Shown here in pieces: positions 8,728 through 16,797 of a stretch of DNA of 64,000 bases (position 1 is its first letter; each line of letters begins with the position of its first letter). The DNA is taken from the NCBI GenBank assembly GCA_963665525.1, contig OY762280.1:4216001-4280000 (forward strand), read 5' to 3'. The stretch is from UBA12077 sp963665525 (GTDB lineage: Bacteria > Bacteroidota > Bacteroidia > Bacteroidales > UBA12077). A program made the translations under genes and the position numbers. The notes beneath the pieces are model-generated. The model saw only the letters and a list, made by a program, of their open reading frames with translations. It ran no database searches and was not told the DNA's origin.

Positions 8728-10224
8728 ATGAAAAAAATATTATTACTTATTGTACTTATTGGATTTATTCAGTTCGCTTGTGTTGATGATAATGATTTAA
8801 CTCCAGGACCAAATATTCCAACTTCGATTGATCTAAGAGAAACAGGGAATTTTACGATTGTTAAAAATCAGGGAAGTTTGGGTTCGTGTTGGGCTTTTGC
8901 TTGTGTGGGTCTTGCCGAGTATAAAATAAAAGAGGATTTAGGTGTTGAAGTTGATTTATCAGAGCAACATCTTGTTAATTGTGCTGAGTTTGGCCCAATG
9001 GGAGGAATGGAATTTTTAAGAGATAATGGATTAACTATTGAGGATTCGCTACCTTACCAAGCGCAATTTCAGGGGTGTAATATTATTTTTGAGCCTATTT
9101 ATAAGGTTACACTATTTGAAATAGTTAATGTGAGCGACTTAGGGTTTGAGGATAGGATTTCAATACTAAAGGGAATTCTTTTTAGTGAAGGGCCATTTGT
9201 TTCACACATGGATTGTTATACTGACTTAGATTATTACACATCTGGAATTTATGAATATGATGGAGTATCTGATTCCGGATATGGACATATTATTGTAATA
9301 GTAGGTTATCAAGATGATGATTCAATAAAAAATGGAGGATATTGGATTGTTCGAAATTCATGGGGTTCTGAATGGGGAGAAAATGGGTACTTTAAAATTC
9401 CATATGATGAATGTAATATTGCCAAGTATTATGCTTATAAGGTAAGTGGGGTAGAAAAAATTGGAAAAATAGAGAAACTCCTTATAAGCGGTTATCATTG
9501 TCGATGGTCTAATGATGGTAGTAAAATTGCTTATGTAAATAGAAACAATTCTGGTATTAGGTTATTTGTGTATAATTTTGAAACAGAAGAAGAAAATGTT
9601 ATTGTGGATGATATGGATGGGGATATGCAACTTTCCTGGTTGGATGAGGGAAATACAATTGTGTTTGATGCTTATGATTCAAATAATCGGCTTGATTTGT
9701 GGAAAGTAAAAACTGAAACTGGCGATGTTGAGTTTTTAGTCGATAATGCTTTGGTACCAGATGCCCATCCTCAATTGAATAAAATGGTTTGTTCAAAAAA
9801 TGAGCAATTAGCATTATATAATAAATCTGGAACACTGCTTAGTTATATTGGAAATATAAATGGAGGTCTTGCAGTTTTAAGTCCTGATGGAACAAAAGTA
9901 GTTTATGTAACAGGACAATCAGGGAACGAAGACATATGGCTTGTAAATACTGATGGTACCAACAGGCAACAAATTACAAGTCATGAAGGAAGAGATTACT
10001 GGCCACGTTGGTCACCTGATGGTAACATGATCGCTTTTGAATCGGAAAGGTCAGGGAATTTTGATATTTGGACATATAATTTTACAACACAAAAATTTGT
10101 TCAAATAACTAATCATCCGGCTGATGATAGAATGGGAGACTGGTCGCCATGTGGTAAATCAATGGTATTTAATTCAAAACGAGATGGAGATTGGGGAACC
10201 TATATTTTAAAAAATGTATTCTAA
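8728..10224 (+). CDS. Papain-family (C1) cysteine peptidase fused to a TolB/PD40 beta-propeller, exported
   Basis: A 498-residue protein. Residues 1-18 are a signal ending FAC; Cys18 followed by VDDND suggests a lipoprotein, although the -3 position is not classical. Residues about 33-235 are a C1 peptidase with the full catalytic set: oxyanion Gln48 (NQG), nucleophile Cys54 (GSCWAF), His187 (GHIIVIVGY) and Asn210 (RNSWGSEWGENGYFKI). There is no inhibitory propeptide, because the mature domain starts soon after the signal. Residues about 245-498 hold PD40 propeller repeats (WSNDGSKIAYV, LSPDGTKVVYV, WSPDGNMIAFESERSG, WSPCGKSMVFNSKRDG). The peptidase probably acts outside the inner membrane with the propeller as a binding platform. 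The next gene starts 14 bases later. Confidence 0.9.
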   Translation: MKKILLLIVLIGFIQFACVDDNDLTPGPNIPTSIDLRETGNFTIVKNQGSLGSCWAFACVGLAEYKIKEDLGVEVDLSEQHLVNCAEFGPMGGMEFLRDNGLTIEDSLPYQAQFQGCNIIFEPIYKVTLFEIVNVSDLGFEDRISILKGILFSEGPFVSHMDCYTDLDYYTSGIYEYDGVSDSGYGHIIVIVGYQDDDSIKNGGYWIVRNSWGSEWGENGYFKIPYDECNIAKYYAYKVSGVEKIGKIEKLLISGYHCRWSNDGSKIAYVNRNNSGIRLFVYNFETEEENVIVDDMDGDMQLSWLDEGNTIVFDAYDSNNRLDLWKVKTETGDVEFLVDNALVPDAHPQLNKMVCSKNEQLALYNKSGTLLSYIGNINGGLAVLSPDGTKVVYVTGQSGNEDIWLVNTDGTNRQQITSHEGRDYWPRWSPDGNMIAFESERSGNFDIWTYNFTTQKFVQITNHPADDRMGDWSPCGKSMVFNSKRDGDWGTYILKNVF

Positions 10225-10238
10225 AAAAATAATTTACA

Positions 10239-11333
10239 ATGGGAAGTAACATATTATTAATCTTCTTATTTCTCGGTTTTGCATGTAGTAATGAAGAATG
10301 TAGAGTTTTCAGCGAAGCTATTCAAAAATCAGAAGATTATGTGGAAACATTTATGCAAGAAAATAAAGTTCCCGGTATGTCAGTTGCAGTTTCTTATAAA
10401 GGTCAATTAGTTTGGTCGCAAGGTTTTGGGTATGCAGACTTGGAGAATTCATTAAAAGTTAATAATAAAACAAAATTTAGAATTGCTAGTGTTTCGAAAC
10501 CTGTTACTGCTGTATTAGTTGCTCGTTTGTATCAAAGCAGGGTTTTAGATATTGATGTTCCTATACATGATTATTTAACTGAATATCCGCAGAAGAGATG
10601 GGAATTTACTATTCGTCATTTAATGACTCATTCAGCAGGAGTAAGGCATTACAGTGCATTAGATACTAATTTTAAAGCTTACCACAATAGTATACAAAAT
10701 GGATTAGAAATATTTAAACATGACAGCTTACTGTTTAAGCCAGGTTCAAGATTCCATTATTCAAGTTATGGTTATAACATTATAGGTGCAGCAATTGAGG
10801 AAGCTATTGATAATTCATTTGAGAAGCTATTAACCGATTCGTTATTTATTCTTACGGGGATGAACAATTCTACCATTGATGATCCTTATAAGATTATAAC
10901 AAATAGATCTAAAACTTATTTTTTAAATGAGGTGAATGATATCATTAATGCTCCTTTTTTTGATAATCGTTATAAAATACCTTCGGGTGGTATCTTGTCA
11001 ACAGCCGAGGATCTTGTTCAGCTTGCAAATACAGTAATGTATGGTGAATACTTAAATTTGCAAAGTGTAGAGCTACTTTTTACACCATACGAATATACTC
11101 ATGAAAAAGATAGCGATACGGGCTTTGGTTGGGTAGTTACTAAAGATGATAATGACAATATACTCTATGGACACTTGGGAGGTAATACCGGAGGGTGTTC
11201 TGCAATATTGATATATCCTGAGAAACAATTCATAATTGTTTGGCTGGGAAATTTAGATGCTAATTGGTCTGAGAAGCCAATAACAAGCATAGCAAATTGT
11301 TTTTTGGAGGCAATAGAAGATATGGATCAATAG
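10239..11333 (+). CDS. Serine hydrolase, class C beta-lactamase family (S12), probable lipoprotein
   Basis: A 364-residue penicillin-binding-fold hydrolase. The signal segment ends GFAC with Cys16 as the possible lipidation site. The nucleophile motif is S84-V-S-K87, the YxS-type motif is in FHYSSYGYNIIGAAIE, and an H-L-G triad (YGHLGGNTGG) near residue 313 stands where KTG occurs in true beta-lactamases. It is a different subfamily from the hydrolase at 7409-8551, with little similarity outside the motifs. It is the second gene of a tight plus-strand unit (papain-propeller, serine hydrolase, propeller). A peptidase or esterase acting on envelope or extracellular substrate is the best guess. 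Confidence 0.88.
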   Translation: MGSNILLIFLFLGFACSNEECRVFSEAIQKSEDYVETFMQENKVPGMSVAVSYKGQLVWSQGFGYADLENSLKVNNKTKFRIASVSKPVTAVLVARLYQSRVLDIDVPIHDYLTEYPQKRWEFTIRHLMTHSAGVRHYSALDTNFKAYHNSIQNGLEIFKHDSLLFKPGSRFHYSSYGYNIIGAAIEEAIDNSFEKLLTDSLFILTGMNNSTIDDPYKIITNRSKTYFLNEVNDIINAPFFDNRYKIPSGGILSTAEDLVQLANTVMYGEYLNLQSVELLFTPYEYTHEKDSDTGFGWVVTKDDNDNILYGHLGGNTGGCSAILIYPEKQFIIVWLGNLDANWSEKPITSIANCFLEAIEDMDQ

Positions 11334-11367
11334 TTCTTGAGTATGTAAATTGTATAAGTTTTTAGTT

Positions 11368-12252
11368 ATGAAAAAGTTAGTAATGTTAGTGTTAGTGGGC
11401 GTTTATTTTACGAATATGAGCCTATTGGCACAACAAATTAATGATTTATTAAAATCTGAATATTTAATTCTGTATTCTTCGGATAAATCTGGTAATCCTG
11501 AAATTTATCTGGCAGATATAGATCATAATATTGGTACAAAACTAACAGATTATGTGGGAAGAGATGGTTATCCAGCATGTTCGCCAAATGGTAAACAAAT
11601 CGCATTTTATTGTTATTATGATCATGGAAATACCTGGTCAATCAATGTGATGGATATGGATGGGAAAAACAGGAAAAGGCTGACACATACTAAAAATGTT
11701 TATGATACTGCCCCTAAGTGGTCTCCTGATGGGAGTAAAATAATATTTGGAAGAGATAACAAAAATACACTTGAAATATGGATGATGAACTCAGATGGAA
11801 ATAATTTACATCAAATAGAATTAATTTCGGGAGGAACTCCAAGTTTTACGAATGATGGAAATATTCTATTTTGTTCGCACTGGGATCAACATGGTGAGAT
11901 ATTTATTGCAGACACTTTAGGGAATATCATTCAAAAAGTTACATCTAATAATGTTGGAGAATGGTTTGCAGAAATGTCACCAGATGGGACAGAAATAATT
12001 TATTCGGCAAATGATGACGATATTTATATTGTAGATATTGATGGATCAAATGAGAGGAAAGTTATTGATACAGATTATACAGAATCTAGCCCACATTGGT
12101 CTGTAGATGGGAAGAAGATTTTATTTACGTCGAATATGGATGGGGATTATGATATTTATGTTATAGGTGCTGATGGGACTAATTTGAAGAATGTAACCGA
12201 AAATGAAGTTCAAGATATACAGGCAAATTGGATAATTAAACAAAAACAATAG
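11368..12252 (+). CDS. TolB/PD40-repeat beta-propeller protein, exported
   Basis: A 294-residue protein with a cleavable signal peptide (MKKLVMLVLVGVYF then SLLAQQ) and about six PD40 repeats, for example CSPNGKQIAFYC, WSPDGSKIIFGRD, MSPDGTEIIYSAN and WSVDGKKILFTSNMDG. The whole mature protein is one propeller, close in style to the propeller half of the papain fusion two genes upstream. The ATG at 11368 is chosen over an in-frame TTG at 11350, because the signal peptide then starts with MKK. PD40 propellers bind peptides or carbohydrates, as in TolB and DPP-IV. It lacks the TolB N-terminal domain, so it is not tolB itself. It is probably co-transcribed with the two genes before it. Confidence 0.85.
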   Translation: MKKLVMLVLVGVYFTNMSLLAQQINDLLKSEYLILYSSDKSGNPEIYLADIDHNIGTKLTDYVGRDGYPACSPNGKQIAFYCYYDHGNTWSINVMDMDGKNRKRLTHTKNVYDTAPKWSPDGSKIIFGRDNKNTLEIWMMNSDGNNLHQIELISGGTPSFTNDGNILFCSHWDQHGEIFIADTLGNIIQKVTSNNVGEWFAEMSPDGTEIIYSANDDDIYIVDIDGSNERKVIDTDYTESSPHWSVDGKKILFTSNMDGDYDIYVIGADGTNLKNVTENEVQDIQANWIIKQKQ

Positions 12253-12350
12253 ATATTGAAAGTTATTTTTAGGAATTGCCTGATATCAATTTAACAGACG
12301 AGTTTTAATTATTTTAAAGTTAACAGTAACGACATAAGATTCAAAGCATT

Positions 12351-13094
12351 ATGAGAAACAAAATGAATAAATTGTTTAATGCTGGATTGGCAAAACTATT
12401 ATTGGCATATATTTTACTATACCTCTTTATGAATATATCAGGTATACTTGCCGAAAGATTAGCTCCGGAAAATTTTTTAGAGCATTTGGTTTAGAAGGAG
12501 TCATTTACAAGATATTTATGGTATTGTTTACTCTAATAACAATACTTATTGCACCAAATCTTACGTTCAGAGATTTTGATTTCAGATCTACTTCTGAAAA
12601 GTTAAAGTACTTTAATATTGTATGGCTTACATTCGTATTAGTTATTGGAGGGATGTTTGTGTTTAACATTCTATATATGAACTTACTACCAAATATCTTT
12701 GGGAATAGCGATTTTGGGAAACAGGGATTTAAAACCAAATACACGATATTTTCTTCAATTATTTCTATTGTAATTTGGTCGAGTTTTGCTTAGGAAGTTT
12801 ATATAAGAGGCTTATTCCAATTGTTAATTATGGATTTGGGAAAGTTTAAATTTTTAAAATTGAGTCTGCCGGTTTGGTTATCAGGACTTACATTCGGCCT
12901 TATTCACATTTCAGTTTATAGCCCAGGGAAACTTTATTTTACTTTATTTATTTGTAACTCAGGCTGCAATTCTTGGTATGTATGCAGCATATTGTCATGA
13001 AAAATAAAATAGTATTTATAATGCTATTCTGGTTCATTTTCTAGGTAATCTTTATAGTTTAATACCACAAATAGTATCAGGTAACCTGACTTAA
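12351..13094 (+). pseudogene. CPBP family intramembrane protease (CAAX/ABI family), degraded
   Basis: Several frames on the plus strand together spell one CPBP protein of about 245 residues. From the ATG at 12351 the reading gives LLLAYILLYLFMNISG and loses frame near 12475 in a T-run. It continues from about 12485 through several membrane segments to the first catalytic motif, where FA-E-EVYIRG is expected. The first Glu codon is instead an amber stop (TAG, 12791-12793), followed directly by EVYIRG. The second motif LTFGLIHIS is intact at about 12887-12913. A +1 shift near 12926 leads to ILGMYAAYCHEK, an ochre stop (13005-13007) and the third motif ILVHFLGNLYS. Two frameshifts and two stops make this clearly inactive. 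The end overlaps the convergent regulator gene by 4 bases. Confidence 0.85.
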
Positions 13095-15661
13095 TTTTTA
13101 TTATACTTTTTACGAAATTCCGATGGAGTATAGTTAGTGAATTTTTTAAATGCGTTATTAAATGCTGATTTTGAATTAAAACCAACTTCAAATCCAATTT
13201 CAAGAATGGAATTAAAATCTCCATTCTTGTTCACTAATAGCTTTTTGGCTTCTTCAACTCTATATTTATTAATGATAGAGTTGAAATTTTGCTTATGCTC
13301 AGTATTAATAACTTGCGAAATGTATTCTTTATTACAATTTAGTTTTTCAGCAATTATGTTTAGAGAAATATCCGGATTATAATAGATTTTATCTTCATTC
13401 AATAATTTATCAATTGAGCTTTTTATTTCTTGGTATTTTTTATTGGATAATGAACTTGAAGTATATTTAACATTGACTTTTGCTCTGTTCTGTTGAAAAA
13501 AGTATAATGAAGTTAAAATAGCCAATAAGAAATAAATGAATATAGCTGTATAAGATAAATACCATACTCTTTTTATTTTAAAAGATTGCGTGTCCATTAC
13601 TTCCCATATTCCTAATGAATTTAGAATTTCAAAATTTAATATATAGCTACCATACTTAATGTTTGACAATTCTAAATTAGGAGTATTTGTATAAATTAAT
13701 TGATCGTTCAATTTAAACCTGAACTTATTTAGATTTTTCTTTTGATTAACGACGATGTATTTATATTGAATATTTTTGGTATTTGTACTAAAAATTATTT
13801 TTTCATTGAGCTTAGGATGCAGAATGTTATTTTGAATAGTATCTTGGGTGGTAATTATTTCAGAAAGAATAACAGTTGGTGTATCTATATTATCATAATA
13901 CTTATTAAAAAAAGAAAGTCCGCTTCCTCCACACAAAATAACCTTTCCATCGACTTCTTCTATCCCTTTAGGAAATATAAAATCGCTAATTAGTCCATCT
14001 TTAGATGTATAATTTTTGCATGCACCATTTGAATATATTCCAAATCCTGTTCTGGTTCCTATATAAATTTCATCATTGTTAATTTTTAGATCTAGTATTT
14101 CGTTATTTGGAATTCCATTTTTAACCGTTAAATGTTGAATAATAGAATCATTTTTAATATTAAATAATCCATTATTAGTTCCAACCCAAATAGAATTTTC
14201 GTGTCCGTTTCTTATTACATGTATTTCAAGATTAGCTTTTAATTCTTTAGATTCAAAAGCGATTGCTTTGTTATTATGAATCTTAAACAATCCATTTTTG
14301 GTTGCTATCCAAAAAGTTTGATTCTTGTCATTAAAAATCTGTCTTACCTCAATATGACCTTCCAGATAATTTGTTTTTATCCATTTATTATCTTTTAATT
14401 GCCAGATAGTATAGTCGATTAATGCATATAGCGTATTTTGATGTTTTATGAAACCATGAAATCCTAATTCCCTTTCTTCGGTATCTTTAGTGAAAGTTTC
14501 GAACTGCTCATCTTTAAAAGTTAAAGTTATGTTATTGCCACCAAACAATATACAAGTATCAAGATCAATGGCACAGTGCATATTGTTTGAAAAAGTGTTG
14601 TAAACAGGATAATGTTTTAATTGACCATTATGAAATTTTAACATACCATAATTTGCAGCTTTGATCCATACCGCTCCTGCATTATCTTTGAAAATTACTT
14701 GTGCCCATTCGCCTGGGAATGAGGATGGATATTTAAGATTCGTAAATGGGTTTTTAGTTAGTTTATACACTCCTTTCCCAAAAGAACTAGCCCAAATATT
14801 ATTACTCCTGTCAATAAATATTTGCTCAATGGTTTCATCATAAATTTCCTGGAATGTATACAATTGCCTGTAATAATTATCGATAATTCGAAAAAGACCA
14901 ATGTAAGTTGCGACCCATACAGTAGTACTTTGATCCTCTGCTATTTCATATATTGGTAGTTGATTATCTCCAAATACATGATCCCATTGTTCCTCTTTTT
15001 TAATGAATAAACCATCATTAGGAGTACTACTCCAGAAATCTCCCTTTTGATGCTTAATAAAGTTTTGGTGATTAATTTCGGTATTCGTTGAAACAAGTTT
15101 AAGACTATCGTGAGTATATTGAAATACGCCTTGTTCTTTAGATATGATATATAAAGACTTGTGATTGTCTGTATCTATATTTATGACAGGTCCGTTAAGA
15201 TTGTCAACCTTACTAATTTTATTATTTTTCTTAATATATAACCCGTTGTCTGTTCCAATAAATAGTTTTCCATCGAAATTCTGAATTGTTAATATTGAAG
15301 CCGTATCAATTTCTTCATTATTAAAGGAATGTCTAACAAAATTAATACCATTAAACTCCCAGGTTTTTCGTTCACTTGTTAATAAAAGAAGATTCCCTTT
15401 TTCATTAATATCAATATCTAGAATAGAGCGACTAAATAATTCGGTTGGTTGAGTGTAATTAACAAAGTTCTGACCATCGAAATAGCTAAGGGCATTATTT
15501 GCCCCCATCCAGATCAAACCCAACGAATCTTGATAGTAAGAACGAATTAATGATCCTTCTAAACCATCTGCAATACCGTAATTTTTCACTAAATAATCTT
15601 GACTTATTGTACAAAATACAAAAGATATAAGAAAATAGAGCGTTAGAAGTATTTTTCTCAT
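13091..15661 (-). CDS. Membrane-spanning regulator: Reg_prop propeller, Y_Y_Y domain, one TM helix, AraC-type HTH
   Basis: An 856-residue protein with a signal peptide (MRKILLTLYFLISFVFC), then about 600 residues of Reg_prop propeller repeats (DSLGLIWMGANNALSYFDG, TVWVATYIGLF, NIWASSFGKGVYKL, SIWVGTNNGLF). A Y_Y_Y-like beta domain follows near residues 635-690 (YGSYILNFEILNS), then a single membrane helix at about 695-720. A cytoplasmic AraC-type double HTH fills the last 115 residues (PDISLNIIAEKLNC, EIGFEVGFNSKSAFNNAFKK). Hybrid two-component regulators of Bacteroidota have this plan but place histidine kinase and receiver domains between the helix and the HTH. Here they are absent, so ligand sensing would pass directly to a membrane-tethered DNA-binding domain. 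Target genes are unknown; the adjacent hydrolase island is a candidate. Confidence 0.85.
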   Translation of the reverse strand: MRKILLTLYFLISFVFCTISQDYLVKNYGIADGLEGSLIRSYYQDSLGLIWMGANNALSYFDGQNFVNYTQPTELFSRSILDIDINEKGNLLLLTSERKTWEFNGINFVRHSFNNEEIDTASILTIQNFDGKLFIGTDNGLYIKKNNKISKVDNLNGPVINIDTDNHKSLYIISKEQGVFQYTHDSLKLVSTNTEINHQNFIKHQKGDFWSSTPNDGLFIKKEEQWDHVFGDNQLPIYEIAEDQSTTVWVATYIGLFRIIDNYYRQLYTFQEIYDETIEQIFIDRSNNIWASSFGKGVYKLTKNPFTNLKYPSSFPGEWAQVIFKDNAGAVWIKAANYGMLKFHNGQLKHYPVYNTFSNNMHCAIDLDTCILFGGNNITLTFKDEQFETFTKDTEERELGFHGFIKHQNTLYALIDYTIWQLKDNKWIKTNYLEGHIEVRQIFNDKNQTFWIATKNGLFKIHNNKAIAFESKELKANLEIHVIRNGHENSIWVGTNNGLFNIKNDSIIQHLTVKNGIPNNEILDLKINNDEIYIGTRTGFGIYSNGACKNYTSKDGLISDFIFPKGIEEVDGKVILCGGSGLSFFNKYYDNIDTPTVILSEIITTQDTIQNNILHPKLNEKIIFSTNTKNIQYKYIVVNQKKNLNKFRFKLNDQLIYTNTPNLELSNIKYGSYILNFEILNSLGIWEVMDTQSFKIKRVWYLSYTAIFIYFLLAILTSLYFFQQNRAKVNVKYTSSSLSNKKYQEIKSSIDKLLNEDKIYYNPDISLNIIAEKLNCNKEYISQVINTEHKQNFNSIINKYRVEEAKKLLVNKNGDFNSILEIGFEVGFNSKSAFNNAFKKFTNYTPSEFRKKYNKN

Positions 15662-15797
15662 ACAATATAATAAGTGGGTATCAATAAGATAATCATTATG
15701 TAAAATGCCCTAATAAAATCTAATCAAAAATATAATTTTTAATTAAACGTATAATAGATATTAATATTATTCTTTAGGTAGTTACTAATAATTATGA

Positions 15798-16376
15798 CTA
15801 CAGCAAATCACAAGCCTCTGGTGGCATCCAGTGTTTATCTTTGCCTTCCCATTTAATATTACATCCAATAGGATTTGTTAATTTAGGATTGATATCAGTT
15901 CCATTCAAATATTGATCTAGGATATCTTCCAGATTATTTACTGTTATTTTTGATGCGTCTTTTGGATTATCAACAGCACGTCCGGTATATATTAACTGAC
16001 GGCTCTCATTAAAGACAAAAAAATGAGGTGTTTTTAGTGCTCCATATTTTAAAGCTATTTCTTGTGATTCATCATATAAGTATTTCCATGGGAATTTATA
16101 CATCTTCATTCGTTTAACCATATTCGGAAAACTATCTTCTTCGTAAGTGTTTCTACTATTTGAATTTATTCCTACAAAATCGACTCCTTTGGGAGCAAAC
16201 TTCTCAACTGTTTTTCTGGTAACTTCATCAGAACCTAAAACATATGGACAATGATTGCAGGTGAAAAAAACAACCAATACTTTGCTTTTAAAATCTGATA
16301 AGCTATAATTTTTACTATCGGTAGCAGGTAAACTAAAATCTGGAGCCAGACTCCCTATTTGTAAAGTATAAGACAT
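15798..16376 (-). CDS. Thioredoxin-like/AhpC-TSA family protein
   Basis: A 192-residue protein of thioredoxin fold with the active-site motif C40-N-H-C43 followed by Pro (FFTCNHCPYV) and the cis-proline region TPHFFVFN. It begins IGSLAPDFSLP, a typical start of the AhpC/TSA-redoxin family. No signal peptide is seen, so it is probably cytoplasmic. It ends with a conserved-looking tail (NIKWEGKDKHW) found in a common subfamily annotated as thioredoxin family protein. Likely a thiol-disulfide oxidoreductase or peroxiredoxin relative; the substrate is unknown. Monocistronic by context: the regulator downstream starts over 130 bases away, and the upstream side is a 421-base gene-free stretch. Confidence 0.85.
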   Translation of the reverse strand: MSYTLQIGSLAPDFSLPATDSKNYSLSDFKSKVLVVFFTCNHCPYVLGSDEVTRKTVEKFAPKGVDFVGINSNSRNTYEEDSFPNMVKRMKMYKFPWKYLYDESQEIALKYGALKTPHFFVFNESRQLIYTGRAVDNPKDASKITVNNLEDILDQYLNGTDINPKLTNPIGCNIKWEGKDKHWMPPEACDLL

Positions 16377-16473
16377 AATTTAAGTTTTATTTGAGTAACA
16401 TCTTATATAGAAAAAAGTTTACAGTGTAGGGTGTTTTGTTTTTTGTTCATCTTAGTAACAGAGCAATATATAA

Positions 16474-16574
16474 GGCGGAGTAGGGCAGTTTGAGTTAGGA
16501 TTCTTTAGTATATGCCTCTAAAATTAAGCCGAGATTTAAATGTGATGAGCCTAATTTAAATAATCTATTCCGCC
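16474..16574 (+). ncRNA. Candidate structured RNA: long two-part hairpin in a 421-base gene-free gap
   Basis: The gap 16377-16797 contains no credible reading frame but has a strong secondary structure. An outer 10-bp stem pairs ggcggagtag (16474-16483) with ctattccgcc (16565-16574). After a small internal loop, an 11-bp stem pairs tttgagttagg (16489-16499) with cctaatttaaa (16550-16560). The apex is about 50 bases. All three non-Watson-Crick positions are G-U pairs when read on the plus strand and would be A-C mismatches on the minus strand, which favours a plus-strand RNA. A terminator lies 130 bases further on. It could instead be a small transposon-derived inverted repeat; no target duplication is visible. 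No known RNA family was recognised. Confidence 0.4.
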
Positions 16575-16706
16575 CCTTTTAATTGTAATATTTTAAAGAA
16601 TTAGATTTTTCTTCATAGGGTTCATAAGGTTCAAGAAAACCATGCAATTAAGGATTAGGGTTATTTGTTATCAGAAAGTAAATTAGGATTTTTTGCAAAA
16701 AGGTTT

Positions 16707-16732
16707 CCCCTCGTTTCTGCGAGGGGTTTTGT
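16707..16732 (+). terminator. Rho-independent terminator with no protein gene upstream on its strand
   Basis: A perfect 7-bp GC-rich stem (cccctcg with cgagggg, 6-base loop) is followed by ttttgtttt on the plus strand. The nearest plus-strand protein-coding sequence upstream is far away (the CPBP pseudogene), so it most likely ends a short RNA transcribed from the gap. It stands 70 bases before the GT41 gene. Confidence 0.65.
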
Positions 16733-16797
16733 TTTATCATGAATATGATATATAATTCAAATATATTTTTTAAGTTCGTTGACTTAATTGTATTGGT

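Noticed and set aside
12518..12793. Stand-alone 91-residue membrane protein reading frame
   Set aside because: It is the middle part of the broken CPBP protease; its stop is the amber codon in the catalytic motif, and motif-bearing sequence continues on both sides.
13137..14843. Several plus-strand reading frames of 60-83 codons
   Set aside because: They lie antisense inside the AraC-type regulator gene and have no recognisable features.
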